This document shows positions 42,491 to 54,813 of a stretch of 64,000 bases of DNA, piece by piece. The notes beneath the pieces are model-generated. The model was not told the DNA's origin and ran no database searches. It saw only the letters and a list, made by a program, of their open reading frames with translations. The stretch comes from Ichthyophis bannanicus. Lineage: Eukaryota; Chordata; Amphibia; Gymnophiona; Ichthyophiidae. Position 1 is the first letter of the stretch. Each line of letters begins with the position of its first letter. Position numbers and translations under genes: made by a program. The DNA lies in contig CM066033.1 of assembly GCA_033557465.1 (NCBI GenBank), forward strand, positions 1,356,661,834 to 1,356,725,833, read 5' to 3'.

Positions 42491-43362
42491 GGGGCATGTT
42501 TACTGAAAGTGCATTAAGCAGATAGCATGCGAATTAGTGCAGACTCTCAGTAACTGTTACCGCGCTGGCATGACTGTACCACTATTTTGTATGCTAACTG
42601 CATGCCGTGGAATGGGATGGGATTGGAATGGAGAGTCGGCATGGTGGCCAGTGACAGCTGTTGTGACAACTAGCATGCAGTGTCATCCCACACAACTGCT
42701 GATTGCATGGCTGCACTTAATGCCCCCCTTCCCCACATTGGATTCTGCCTCAGGGACCCTAGGTATTTCCTCTAAGTGGTAGTACCATGAGATTACCCCT
42801 AGGGATTGCCACCACCATTTTGTAACTCCACAGCCAATGCAAGAGCAGAGGAGGACTGCTTCTGTCCTATTCTTCAGAGTGGTTGGGGGCGGGGAAAGTT
42901 ACATGGGGACTTAGTTTTGATGCCATCCATTTTGTGGTGATGAAGGAGGGTATGCTGGGGGGAGTCTTCAGGGGGGGAATTGGAGCAATAGGATATTTGC
43001 TGATGGCAAATTGGAACCGGGAGGTGAGGGGAGGTGGAATTGGAGAGACAAGATACTTCTTCCTCAGAGCAAACTGGAGCCATGGAGGGGCGATCGAAGC
43101 AAGAGAATTTCTTCCTCAGGGGGGGATTAGAGCCTGGGGGTGGGGGGAGGGGGAGGGGGATACTGCATTCACTGCCACAGCGTTCTTCCTTTCCTTTCTT
43201 GCAGCTGGGACTGCGCTACCTGCCGTGGCAGGGAAGATGGCTCCCATGCGGTAAGTACTTGCCCTATGCCGTAAATGCAGAGCAGGTGCTGGGCATTCCC
43301 TCTGCATATACGATGCAATGTTTGCACTTACCGCACCTAAACCGTTGCAGTAAACATGCCCC
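42491..43362. mobile_element. Harbinger-like non-autonomous transposon, 872 bp
   Basis: Perfect 15-bp inverted ends, GGGGCATGTTTACTG and CAGTAAACATGCCCC, are flanked by TTA on both sides (42488-42490 and 43363-43365). A TTA/TAA duplication and GGG-starting ends fit PIF/Harbinger elements. The interior has GGGGGA-rich blocks and no recognisable transposase. The right end is the same motif as the right ends of unit R copies (2047, 14339, 17100). Confidence 0.8.
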
Positions 43363-43439
43363 TTATTTCATTTTCAATCATTGTTTCTTATCCATTTTGA
43401 ATGGAGATTCTCCTCTCTCTAACTAAGCTTCAGTTTTGT

Positions 43440-43800
43440 GCTGTATGGTCTAGTCTTGATCCTCAGCTTTTTATTGAATCATCTTCATTCTCTAACCTCC
43501 AACTTCAATCTCCATTACCATGCCCACGACAATGATATTAATTACATATGTGCTGAAACTCATTTAGGAGCCCATTCTCTTTTGTCATTCTGTTTCTCCT
43601 TCCAGTCATGCCAAATTCCATATCAATTTCTTACATTTTCACAGCTATAAAACAGAGGTTGTGCCTGAATGTAGACCGTTTTTTTAACGTTAGTCCTTTT
43701 TTCTCAATCTTATTCCTTGAGTCTGATCTCACATGTTCCACATTTGATCAGAACCTTGGGGCGATAACTTTCCACTTGCAGTTTGACTCTTGAAGCAGAT
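43440..43800 (+). pseudogene. L2-like RT remnant
   Basis: A short-range pattern HAHDNDINYI (a decayed YADDTQIYI motif C), then KTEVVPEC and LGAITFHLQFDS (a decayed 'NLGVTFDSQL'), suggests the post-catalytic part of an L2 RT. It is heavily shifted. Confidence 0.35.
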
Positions 43801-44449
43801 TTGGATCAAAATGCATTCATGTGAGGATTTTTGTTTTAATGACGCGTTACGGTTTTAGAATTTTGTTTATTTTCAATTTCGGATTTACAGGATTAAGTTG
43901 TTTCTGGAACATGGCTACAATACCTAAGACTTGCTTGGATATCATTTCTCATATTAACCCTAAGTTGATTAATTTCTTGATGTTTTTGTGATTGGCATTC
44001 AATTAATGTAATACCTCGGAATGCTATGTTATGATCATTTATGGCTTTCATTACCTGATTTTCCTCAGCAGTCCTTGGTTGTGGGGTATTTATTTATCCA
44101 TTCACATACTCTCGCCTTTGCTACTGTAGCTCGTTACTAAGACTTCCCAGGAGCACAGCCTTCCACACTATACAGTAGCACCCTCAACGCCATGCTTACA
44201 ACAAAATTGAGACCAGAAAGCTCCTAACTTCAGAAATTCATTAACTCCTGATCTCCTTCAGGATTCACTAAAAACAAAACAGGTCTTTGTAAATATTCAT
44301 GTAGCTGCTCCTGAATACCATTCTGACGGGGATGTGCAGGACCAAAATATTTTCGATTTGTTTTGGTATTTTCACAACATTTTTCCCAATCTTCTGGTGG
44401 GGTTTTTTGGTTCGCATTATACACATATTTTAATTAAAACAATCTTTCC
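43801..44449. other. No recognised feature
   Basis: AT-rich sequence between the L2 remnant and DIRS-A. No domain or repeat recognised. Confidence 0.4.
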
Positions 44450-45359
44450 TTATGCGGTTTGACCAGTCCAAATGAGTGGGTTTGCTCCCTTGCCAGCAGG
44501 TAGAGGTAGAATTGAGCAACTTTCAGTGATGTCATCGCTAGATATATCTGCTGGTGCCATTATTTGTTGCCTCCAGCAGGTGGCATGGTGCAGCAGTGCA
44601 GATAGTCCTGTCTCCACTGCCCCATACCACAGTGCTGTGGCCTATGAGAACTGCTCAGCGCTTGGGTATACCCTGTGGCCCCTGCTGCTCCTTTGCTTCC
44701 CCCCCCTCCAGTGGGCGCCACAGCGGCTTCATTCTTGTGGAGGCGGAGCCTGGTGGGGGTAGCCCTACCCTCAAGACTGTGAACCTCCATTTTCAACTGG
44801 CCTGAAGCAGCTCACGGGCTGTTTTCAGTCTTTTGTAGCTGCTTGGTAGCCCCTTTTGTGGGAGTCTGAGCCCCAAGCCTCCCCTGCGGGAAACCCAGGA
44901 TTCTCAAGTGTCAGAGTTGAGGGCCCCCTAAGAATGTCTTTGTGGCAGGTGCCTTAGACTACAAGGTTGAAAACGGACCACCTAGGTGGTTGGTGCCTTC
45001 TAACACTTGATAAGAATCTCTTCCACGTCCAGAGTGGCGATGGTAGATAGATGATGCACTGTACTTGGTTGATGGATGCTGCCTATGAGCTGCAGCTGAG
45101 CAAGCTCCCCTTAAGGGGCATTTACTATTTGGGGCGGACCTTGTGAAATGCCAAAGGACCTTAGGGAGGCTTGCCCCTGGAGACTCCTGGAAAATAAGCC
45201 TAGAGATACCAAGAGTCCCTCTTGCAGGACCTTGTGTAGAATCTGCAGACATTCTTTGGGTCTCAGTCCAGGAAAGGGCAATCCTTTTGGAGCTTGAGTG
45301 TGCTCAAGTCTCTACCATGGCTCCTTTGGTAGCCAGGAATTCTCCTCAGTGAGTTCCGA

Positions 45360-45965
45360 CGGTTTTTCCTGAGAGTAGTTGGTTGGAGTGTGGCTCCAAT
45401 TGATTCTCCCTGAAGGGATCTATACCATGTCAGACCAGTGGATCTTTAGGATCCTTAGACAAGATTGGAGGTGTATCAGCTTCTCTTCCAAGCACTGGCC
45501 AGTCTGGTAAAAAAAAGGTGCAAAATATATGAATTATAGCAGTGCCTCTATGGGATACTTTTGTAGAGTCTCCCTCCAGTTCCCTACTCATGCAGGTGAC
45601 ATTCGAGGAAATACCTCAGCATCTCTCTGCAATTGTAGGCTATTTTATTCAAGCCCTCTACAAAGCAGGACCAAGGATGTTCTACCATCTACACAGTAGT
45701 TCCAGAAAGGTAGATTCTTACCAGCATATCTTGGACCTAAAAGCAGTTGTAGCCGAACTTTGAGGTCCTCTTTCTGATGAGGACATTCGGGGTCTGTCTT
45801 TGCATCAGTGAGGCAGAGATGGTAGTTCCTCATCTCCCTAGATCTCACCAAGGCATATGTCACATTTCTGTGTAGGAGCAACTTCAGCAGTTTTCTCTGC
45901 TTTTCTGAGCTGGATGGAAATTTCCAATTCTGGGCCCCGCCCCTTGGCCTAGTCAAGGCTCCTAC
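45360..45965 (+). pseudogene. DIRS-A RT, N-terminal part, up to the CR1 insertion
   Basis: Frames with shifts and stops read TMSDQWIFRILRQ, ILDLKAVV, SLDLTKAYVTF (motif A region) and FQFWAPPLGLVKAPT. The last is the 'FQF.A.PFGL..APR.F' RT block that DIRS-B shows at 54100-54160. The reading stops at 45965 exactly where CR1 starts, and picks up in frame at 57385. Confidence 0.75.
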
Positions 45966-46132
45966 ATAAGAACATAAGATATGCCATACTGGGTCAGACC
46001 AAGGTCCATCAAGCCCAGTATTCTGTTTCCAACAGTGGCCAATCTAGGTCATATGTACCTAGCAGTTTCCCCAAGGGACACAGGTTCCACAATGCTTGTA
46101 TTGGTTCAAGCATTGATATCCTGGGTCCCTTC

Positions 46133-48921
46133 TTAATAATGGTTTATGGACCTTTCCTCCAGGAACTTGTCCAAACCTTTTTTAAACCCAGCTACACTAA
46201 CAGCCTTTACTACATCCTCCAGTAACAAATTCCAGAGTTTGATTACACGTTGAGTGAAAAAATATTTTCTTTTATTAGTCTTAAATAGTTTACCCTGTAG
46301 CTTCATTGTATGTCCCCTAGTCTTTCTATATTCTGATAAGGTAAACAATCGATCTATGCTTACCCGTTCCACTCCGTTCATTAATTTATAGACTTCTATC
46401 ATATCTCCCCTCAGCCGTCTCTTTTCCAGGTTAAAGAGCCCTAACCTTTTTAGCCTTTCTTCATAGGAGTATCCTTCCATCCCTTTTACCATTTTGGTAG
46501 CTCTTCTTTTAACCTTTTCTAAAATCGCTATATCCTTTTTAAGATACGGCGACCAGAATTGCACACAATATTCAAGGTGCGGTCTCACCATGGAACGATA
46601 TAGAGGCATTATAATATCTTTTGTTTTATTTTCCATTCCTTTCCTTATCATACCTAGCATTCTATTTGCTCTCTTGGCCGCCTCTGCACACTGGGCCGAG
46701 GGTTTTAACATGGTATCCACAATGACGCCTAAATCTTTTTCCTGGGTGGTGGTTCCTAATGTGGAACCTTGCATCGTGTAACCATAGTTTGGGTTGTTCT
46801 TCCCTAGGTGCATAACCTTGCACTTGTCCACATTAAATTTCATCTACCATTTTGATGCCCAGTCTTCCAATTTATCAAGATCCTCTTGCAATTTTCCACA
46901 ATCCTCTTGGGTTTTAACAACTTTAAATAGTTTTGTGTCATCTGCAAATTTGATAACCTCACTCGTTTTTCCACTTTCCAGGTCATTTATGAATATGTCA
47001 AAAAGCAGCGGACCCAGCACAGATCCCTGGGGTACACCACTATTCACCTTTCTCCATTGGAAAATTGGCCATTTAGCCCTACCCTCTGCTTTCTATCTTT
47101 TAACCAGTTCCTGATCCACAATAGTACACTGCCTCCTATCCCATGACTCTTTAGTTTTGCCAAACGTCTCTCATGAGGGACTTTGTCAAAGGCTTTCTGA
47201 AAGTCCAGATACACAATATGAACTGACTCACCATTGTCCACCTGATTATTCACTCCTTCAAAAAAACATAACAGATTAGTAAGACAAGATCTTCCTTGTC
47301 TAAAGCCATGTTGGCTGTCTCCCATTAGGTCATGACTATCTACATGCTGAGTAATTTTATTCTTTATGATGGTTTCTACCATTTTTCCCGGTACTGATGT
47401 GAGGCTCACCAGTCTGTAGTTTCCCGGATCACCCCTGAAACCCTTTTTAAAAATTGGTGTTACATTGGCGATCCTCCAATCTTCAGGTATTAGAGATGAT
47501 TTTAATGATAGTTCACAGATTACTAATAGCAGGTCTGCTATCTCATATTTCAGTTCTTTCAACACCCTTGGATGTATACCATCCGGCCCTGGTGATTTGC
47601 TACTCTTCAGTTTATCTAATAGTTGTAATATATCTTCCCGATATATCGATATTTCCTTCAATTTTTCCGCACCTTTAAATACCATTTCAGTCATGGGTAA
47701 CATCCCTACATCTTCCTCAGTAAAGACTGAAGCAAAGAATTCATTCAATCTCTCCGCTATCGCCTTGTCGCCTCTTAGTGCTCCTTTAACCTCTTTATCA
47801 TCTAATGGACCAACTGACTCTCTCACAGGTTTTTTGCTACGAATGTACTTGAAAAGGTCTTTACTTCGCGTTTTTGCTTCTGCAGCAAGCTTCTTCTCAA
47901 ATTCTCCCTTTGCCTGCCTTATTAATGCCTTGCATTTGACTTGCCAGTGCTCGTGCTGTTTCCAGGTTAAATCGTTTGACTCTTTTTTCCATTTCCTGAA
48001 ATATGCTTTTTTGGCAACAACAGCCTCTCTGACCTCACCTTTATACCATGCTGGCAGTTTTTTGGACTTCCTTCCACTTTTCTTAAAGCGTGGAATACAG
48101 CTGGTCTGGGCTTCCAAGATAGTATTTTTCAACAACAGCCAAGCCTGATGTACGTCTTTAACCTTTGCAACTGCTCCTATTAGTTTTTTCTTAACTGTTT
48201 TCCTCATTTTAACATAGTCTCCCTTTCGAAAGTTAAAAGGTAGTACTGTGGATTTCCTTACTATCCCTCCTCCACTAATTAAATCAAAGGTGATCATGCT
48301 ATGATCACTATTGCCAAGTGGCCTCAACACCCTTATCTCTTGCACTAGATCTGGTGTTCCACTATGGACTAGGTCTAATATGGCTTCCCCTCTGGTCGGT
48401 CCATGAACCAGCTGCTCCAAGAAGCAGTCATTTATTTTATCTAGGAACTTTATCTCCCTAGCATGTCCTGACTTGACACTGACCCAGTCGATACCGGGGT
48501 AGTTGAAATCACCCATTATTATTACTACGCTGTAACTTTTGTTAGCTTCCTTGATTTCTTTGAGCATTTCATCATCCATTTGGTCATTCTGGCCAGGCGC
48601 TCGATAGTACACCCCCACTGCCATTGCCTTCCCCCTTTTACATGGAATTTCAATCCGTATAGGTTCTACAGCAGATTTTGTTTCCTGCAAAACTTTAATC
48701 CTTTCTGACTCAATGCTCTGTCTAACATAGAGAGCAACCCCTCCACCAATTTGATCAGCTCTATCATTACGATATAGTTTGTACCCAGGTATCACAGTGT
48801 CCCACTGGTTGTCCTCCTTCCACCATGTCTCTGATATTCCAATCATATCTAACCTTTCATTTAGTGCTATATATTCTAACTCTCCCATCTTATTTTTTAG
48901 ACTTCTAGCATTTGCATACAA
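46133..48921 (-). pseudogene. CR1 family-1 ORF2: AP endonuclease plus reverse transcriptase
   Basis: About 930 codons, with one frameshift (around 47046, near FSNGER / VNSGVPQG) and one nonsense codon (TAG at 46844-46846, SKW-stop-MKF, where family members have CAG). Endonuclease: YANARSLKNK start, GISETWW, GDFNYPGIDW and SDHSMITF catalytic motifs. RT: SPGPDGIHPRVLKEL, FRQGRSCLTNLL, motif A YLDFQKAFDKV, motif B GVPQGSVLGPLLF, motif C FADDTKLF, then [21 protein letters not shown] and [11 protein letters not shown]. All catalytic residues are kept, so this copy is recent. A stop precedes the Y/M start, so exact initiation is uncertain. Confidence 0.9.
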
Positions 48922-49130
48922 GCATTACAGAGAATATATTTTATTCGTATTAATTTGGCTATTGTTAGACATGGGTAATTTGGAATCGTTAAGCTCTGTC
49001 TGCTCCATACTTGAGGGCATTTGGGCTACTTTACTCTTTTGTGGAACCTCTCTGCTTTTGGTAGTATCCTTCAAAGATACATTCTTCCGAACCATCTGCT
49101 CTTGGGCGACTGTCGGCTTTCCCCTAATAT

Positions 49131-50036
49131 CTAGTTTAAAAGCTGCTCTATCCCCTTTTTAAAGGTTATTGCCAGCAGCCTGGTTCCATCCCGGTTAAGG
49201 TGAACCCCATCCCTTCGGAAGAGCCCCTTCTTTCCCCAGAATGTTCCCCAGTTCCTAACAAATCCAAAACCCTCATCTCTGCACCATTGTCTCATCCACG
49301 CATTAAGACTCCGGAGCTCTGCCTGCCTTTTGGGTCCTGCGCGTGGAACAGGAAGCATTTTGGAGAACGCTACCCTGGAAGTTCTGGATTTCAACTTCCT
49401 ACCTAAAAGCCTAAATTTAGCTTCCAGAACCTCCCTACCACATTTTCCTATGTCATTGGTACCGACATGTACCAAGACAGCAGAGTCATCCCCAGCACTA
49501 TCTAAGACCTTATCTAGGTGGCGCATGAGGTCCGCTACCTTTGCACCAGGCAGGCATGTTACCAGGTGATCCTCACGTCCACCAGCCACCCAGCTATCTA
49601 CATGCCTAATGATTGAATCACCAACTATAACGGCTGTCCTAACCCTTCCCTCATGGGCACATGGCCCTGGAGAAACGTCCTCGGTGTGAGAGGGTTTTAC
49701 ATCACCTGGAGGACAGGTCCTAGTTACAGGATCACTTCCTGCCACACCAGGGTGATGCTCTCCTGTCTCCATGGCAACAGGGATGCTGCCAGACTGGAGG
49801 TGGGACTTCAGGACTATATCCCTGTAGGTCTCGTCTATGTACCTCTCTGTCTGTCTTATGCTTTCCAAGTCTGCTACTTTAGCCTCTAGAGAACGGACTT
49901 GTTCCCTAAGAGCAAAGAGCTCCTTGCACCTAGTGCACACGTAAGACCTCTCACCAACTGGGAGAAAATCATATATGTGACACTCAATGCAAAAGACTGG
50001 AAAGCCCCCATCCCGCTGCTGGACTGCTGTCTTCAT
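49131..50036 (-). CDS. CR1 ORF1: zinc-knuckle/coiled-coil/SGNH esterase protein
   Basis: An uninterrupted 301-residue frame. Residues 15-38 hold a paired-cysteine motif (CIEC ... CTRC) typical of CR1 ORF1, followed by a heptad-like helix (LREQVRSLEAKVADLESIR, residues 45-63). The C-terminal two-thirds is an SGNH hydrolase: block I VIVGDSIIRHVD (nucleophile Ser), a Gly in LPGAKVADL, block III HVGTND (Asn) and block V DGVHL (Asp and His). All catalytic residues are present. CR1 ORF1 esterases are an established family; their role in retrotransposition is not settled. It lies upstream of ORF2 and downstream of the repeated 5' UTR. Confidence 0.9.
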   Translation of the reverse strand: MKTAVQQRDGGFPVFCIECHIYDFLPVGERSYVCTRCKELFALREQVRSLEAKVADLESIRQTERYIDETYRDIVLKSHLQSGSIPVAMETGEHHPGVAGSDPVTRTCPPGDVKPSHTEDVSPGPCAHEGRVRTAVIVGDSIIRHVDSWVAGGREDHLVTCLPGAKVADLMRHLDKVLDSAGDDSAVLVHVGTNDIGKCGREVLEAKFRLLGRKLKSRTSRVAFSKMLPVPRAGPKRQAELRSLNAWMRQWCRDEGFGFVRNWGTFWGKKGLFRRDGVHLNRDGTRLLAITFKKGIEQLLN

Positions 50037-50089
50037 CTTAGTTTTAGGTTTGTGTTTATATCTAAGTTCTTTACTTACTAAGGGTTGCT

Positions 50090-51290
50090 ATGGATATTTA
50101 TACTAATAACACTGTACCTAATACGTGTAATATACCTTGTTCACCTGAAGCTTAACTAATCTCAGGTCCTTAGTGTATGACTGATTTGGGTAATGAGCTT
50201 CACCTGAGAGCACCTCCTGCCTTTTAAGATGTGTAAGTACATAGAAAGCTACGATATCCCAGGGGTGGGTGGGTGTGGGGAGGGAGGGAGGGAAATAACA
50301 CTTATTAAAAGAGGGCTGCTACACAGTACCCTGTCTTGTGCTGCTGAGGTAAGCTATATTCTGATTTGATTTAAATTATAGCTCTTAGCTGCTGCTAGGC
50401 TCTAACGTCTTATGAAATTTAAACTACAAGCTCTCTGCTGGGTTCTAAATTTAACCAGAAAGCTCTCTTCTGTGTTTTAAATTTAAGCTAAAAGTACTTT
50501 GCTGATGCTAGGCCCTGAGTGACTATTAAATTTAAACTACAAGCTCTCTGCTGGGTATGAAATGTAACCAGAAAGTTCTCCTCTGTGTTTTAAATTTAAA
50601 CTTAAACTGCTGCTACTAGGCCCTGACTGATTTAACAAAAAATAGTGGGTTCACAGATTAATTAGCTTTAATACAAAGAATTCCTTTTAGAAAATTACCA
50701 GAAGTATATACTCACAATTGCAGATCTCTCTCCAGAAGTAACAGTCCCTTTTTCTAGTCCTTCAAGACAGAGGATCACAGTGCTCTGGTTGAGCTATTTA
50801 TGCCTGTGCTGCTGAAATAAGCTGTGACCAACTTCCTGGGTAATTAACAGTCCTTGCTTGGATAGGAGGAGTCTTTCAAAATGGCCTTTTGATCTGCCAC
50901 CTGGTGTTAACACCTATTGAAAAAGTTTCACAGGTCTCTTACCCCCTAGGTAGAAGGTCTCTTTGTAAAGGTCTCTAGAAGACTTTATTTGTTGCTCAAA
51001 GAGTACAGACCCTGTTTTGCCTTTTGTGCTAAGCTAAATTCTGATTTGATTTAAATTATAGCTCTTAGTTGCTGCTAGGCTCTAACTTCTTGTGAAATTT
51101 AAACTACAAGCTCTCTGCTGGGTTCTAAATTTAACCAGAAAGCTATCTTCTGTGTTTTAAATTTAAGCTAAAAGTACTTTGCTGATGCTAGGCCCTGAGT
51201 GACTATTAAATGTAAACTACAAGCTCTCTGCTGGGTTCCAAATGTAACCAGAAAGCTCTCTTCTGTGTTTTAAATTTAAACTAAAAGTAC
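50090..51290 (-). promoter_or_regulatory. CR1 family-1 5' UTR with tandem monomers
   Basis: A segment of about 430 bp (50338-50768) recurs about 690 bp further on (51026-51290 continued at 57128-57384), with common landmarks TTCTGATTTGATTTAAATTA, TTTAAACTACAAGCTCTCTG, TAACAAAAAATAGTGGG and CAGATCTCTCTCCAGAAG. Within each copy a sub-repeat of about 115 bp is doubled. Repeated 5' UTR monomers function as promoters in some LINEs (mouse L1), so a promoter role is inferred only from position and structure. Confidence 0.6.
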
Positions 51291-51304
51291 TTCCTGTTCG
51301 GTAA

Positions 51305-51418
51305 TCCAGTTTAGTCCTCCACAATCGGGTAGTGCCCTTCCTCCTGCAGCCTGGAGACTGGACCAATCAAGTCTTCTGTAGTATATATGCAGACGGAGCT
51401 CCCAGAAGCCCCCAGTGT
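51305..51418 (+). repeat. DIRS-B left inverted terminal repeat
   Basis: It runs from TCCAGTTTAGTCCTCC to CCCCCAGTGT and is the exact reverse complement of 56971-57084. Full identity shows the element is young or homogenised. Confidence 0.9.
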
Positions 51419-51439
51419 GTCCAGTCTCCTTGCAGCTTG

Positions 51440-53945
51440 AGGACTTCTGTGCCCTTGCTGGGCACACTAAGTGACACTTGAAGGAGCAACACTAGTTAGT
51501 TAGTTCTTTTGGGATTTCGTTTTTGGTCCTTTATTTACCATTTATTTACCATTTATTTGCTAGGTAGCTGTTTCTTTAAAAAAAAAAAAAAAAGCATTGC
51601 ATAGGGGACATCCGGGGGGAAGCCAGACCTGCTTGGGCTCCTGCCTTCCTGCCTGGGAATTTCTGAACCCTGGGTTGAGCTCTCCCCTAGGCTGTACGGG
51701 GAAGAGACATACCTGATTCAGCATTGCCTGTCACTTGGTGAAGTTGACTGAGTTCCTTGCTGTTTCCTGAGCTGGTAGGAAATTTCCTTGCTTTCACTTT
51801 TCAGCTGCCTGTTTGCAATGTCAGAGGCTCTGTCGGCTCCCCTGGCTCCCAAATTGCACTTTTTCCTGATTTTTTTCGCTTGCCCTGTATTAGAGGGTCG
51901 TTTTCTTTCTTTTCCATATTATTTGGTTACCTTTGTATTTTCGTGCCGTTTTTTACCGTGGGTGAAAAAGTGCGGCGGCCATTTTGGATTTCTAAAGTGT
52001 GCTTTTTAAAGGCACTTTTTAACACTTGTGCACGGGTTCCCCTGGTGGTTTTGGGGTTTATTTTCCTGGCGATTTTGCTCAGGGCACCCCTAGGATTCTG
52101 GGGAGTGTTTTGTTTTCTGTAAAAAAAAAAAAAAAAAAAACGTTTTAAATTTCAGTCTGTACTGTTTTACATAGGGTTGGTCCCTTTGGTGTGGGCTTCC
52201 CTAGTTCTGTTCCATTCTTTCCCGCTGTGCGGAGGTTGCCTTAGCATGTATGCCAAACCCCAATATGTGATTTGCGGGTCCCGCAGAGGTGCAGTGACTG
52301 ACTCTGGCATCTGCAGGGGCTGCAACTCAGTTTCTTCAGACCTGGAATGTCTTTCTCCCACTGCTGTCTGTAGCTCTGTGGTAACTCGATTGATTTTTCT
52401 TGATTTTTCAGCGATTTTAGGCATTTCTCTCATGCCTGCAACCCTCCCACCTTCTCCTTTGACGTTTTAAATTAATTCCTTAGTTTTTGGGGGTTTTAAT
52501 TCACTCTTTTTGTGTTTTATTTTTGCTAGCGGCCATTTTGAATAGCTAATGAGCCTCGGTTTTGGGCGGGAAGCCAGATTGCTTCTCTGCTAGCTTCTCA
52601 CAGCTGTATTGCTGTTTCAGTTTTTTTCCACAACACTTGATAGATGTCAGTTGTGCAGAGGTTACCTTTTTCTTTGCCTATGTTGGAACAGAAGGGATAG
52701 AAAGTACAGTAGGCATGGATAGAGAACAGTATGCAATTCAGAGCCACAGTACAAGGCTGAGTCACTGACGAAGGGTGCAGGGCTCATGGGTTACATTCCC
52801 CGCTGTGCCCAGCGGGGGAGGCTGGCTGAGGCATTACCTATTAAGGGGAATATTGTGGAAGGCCTGTTCCTGCGGGACGCAGTTATTTGTTTTTAGTTCT
52901 CCCTGTGCCTTATTCTGGTTACGCTGTATAGGCTGTCAGAAGAGACACAGGGACCTCATGAATCCGCTCTGCTCTTCCCACAGCATCTTGCTTCCCCAGA
53001 TGACCTTGGGAACTCCGGGGCTGGCTTCAGGAGAGCTCTCCATTGGCCTTATGCTGCACTGAGTCTTTACCACGAGAATTTGGATACCTCCAGGAAGTTC
53101 AGGTATCATTTTTTGGTATGAAAACTGTGAGTACTCTGTTTTTGTTTTTTATTCCTCGCCTCAGCTGCTCTGGGATGATTTCAGCTGTATCCGGACCGGC
53201 TGCCTCTGAGTTTTGAAGTTCCTATTTTAAATTTTTAGTCCCCAAACTGCAGCCGGGTTACTTTGTACGTCCTACGGATTATTGTACCTGTCTTATTCAA
53301 TATACCATTTGGTTGAGGTTTTAAGTCAGTGTTTTGGATCCTGTCTGTTTTAGGCTCGGCCTAATTAAGCATGCTCACTGTAATTTTCCTACGGCTGGAC
53401 TGCGCTTCTACATCCCTCCCCAGAAACTCCTTTCAGCCCCTACCATGGAGGTCTGAAGGGCAGCGGAGGGATCCCACTCTAATTTCCCTACTTTTAGTCA
53501 CTGTAATTGCCTTACCCTGACTTGAAAGTTTCTCTATGCCAGCACAGTGAATGACTGCCAGTTCCCTTCTCAGTTCTGTAAATACCTGACAGCTTGTCGG
53601 TGCCGGCGGCTGTTTTGTTTTTCTCTTCAGTGTTTCCTTTTAGAGGATACAGCTCTATACAGCAGTTTCCACACCTTTAATCATGCTGTGGAGGCATGTG
53701 GAGTTTCACAATCCATTTCTTGAGGTGTCTTGGGTTTCCCTGAGCCTTCCTGGCTTTTTGTTTTCAATGCAAAAAAAAAAAAAAAAAAAAAGAAATAAAT
53801 AAGCCCCACACTAGAAGAGGAAAGGTGGTTTAAGTCTCTACAATGCCCTTTTCTCTGGCTCTATTATAGCTGAAATGTACTCCGACGAAGGGAACATTAT
53901 TAGCTTGCTTGTGTTTCACCTGCACGCTGCATCCCGGAGGTTTTC
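51440..53945 (+). other. DIRS-B 5' region, no intact Gag
   Basis: DIRS elements normally carry a Gag-like ORF here. I see only short frames such as MSEALSAPLAPKLHFF (51818) and many stops, with A-runs at 51577-51593, 52121-52140 and 53769-53791. The 5' part of the RT is also missing. The region may be a decayed Gag or a replacement by unrelated sequence. Confidence 0.45.
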
Positions 53946-53989
53946 CCCATGCCCACTGCGTTGCTAGCTGGGTCCCTCAGCACCTTATC

Positions 53990-54350
53990 TCCCCCCTCCT
54001 CAGAGCCCCGGCTGCAGGATCTTCCACAGCCGCTGAAGACCACATTGCACATTCCCATCCGGCCGTCTCATCAACGGTTTCTCCGCTTCACTCTTCCGTG
54101 GGGCCCCTTCCAATTTCCGGCCATGCCGTTTGGTCTTGCCACGGCCCCCCGCACCTTCACAAACGTGATGGTAGTGGTCGCGGCGGCCTTGTGCAAAGAG
54201 GACGTCCTGGTCCATCCGTATCTCGATGACTGGTTGATTCGGGCAAAGTCCAGTCGGGAGTGTGTGTACGTCATGAGCAGGGTGGTGGTTCTGCTGCGGT
54301 CCCTCAGCTGGGTGGTGACAGGATGCAAGAGTTGTCTGTGACCGAGGCAG
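53990..54350 (+). pseudogene. DIRS-B reverse transcriptase fragment
   Basis: An open frame reads LKTTLHIPIRPSHQRFLRF, FQFPAMPFGLATAPRTFTNVM and the catalytic motif C as HPYLDDWLIRA (YLDD with the DIRS-type DWL extension), then RVVVLLRSLSW. A frameshift after 54340 leads on through QDLEYLGVRLDT. The upstream third with motif A is absent. The same blocks occur in DIRS-A at 45930-45965 and 57385-57460. Confidence 0.85.
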
Positions 54351-54813
54351 GACCTCGAGTATCTGGGAGTGCGCCTCGACACAGCACGGGGCTTGGTGTG
54401 CCTGTCTGAGCGTCGCATTCAGTCTTTGTCCGACTCTTCAAGGGCATATCCGCTCCGTCTGCATGGTGGTACCTGCAGCTCCTCGGTACGATGGCAGCAA
54501 CCTTGGAGGTGCTGCCCTAGGCGCACTTCCACATGTGCCCGCTGCAGAGTGCTCTGCTGCGCCCTTGGTCCAACCAGTTCGACTCGTTGAACAGGAGATT
54601 GCCTTGCTCAAGGGCGGTTCGCCGTTCACTCCGGTGGTGGCTCTCCTCCGAGAACCTGACGCGGGGATTCCCGGGAGCCTCCACTTTGGGTTCCGTTCTC
54701 AACGGATGCCAGCTTAACTGGCTGGGGGGCTCCTTGCGAGACCCGCTTCGCTCAAGGGGAATGGTCTCCCCTGGAGACTTCTTGGTCAATCACTCCGCCT
54801 CGAATTACGGGCG

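Noticed and set aside
47465..48148. 227-codon plus-strand open frame
   Set aside because: It is the antisense shadow of the CR1 family-1 ORF2 and has no recognisable motifs of its own.
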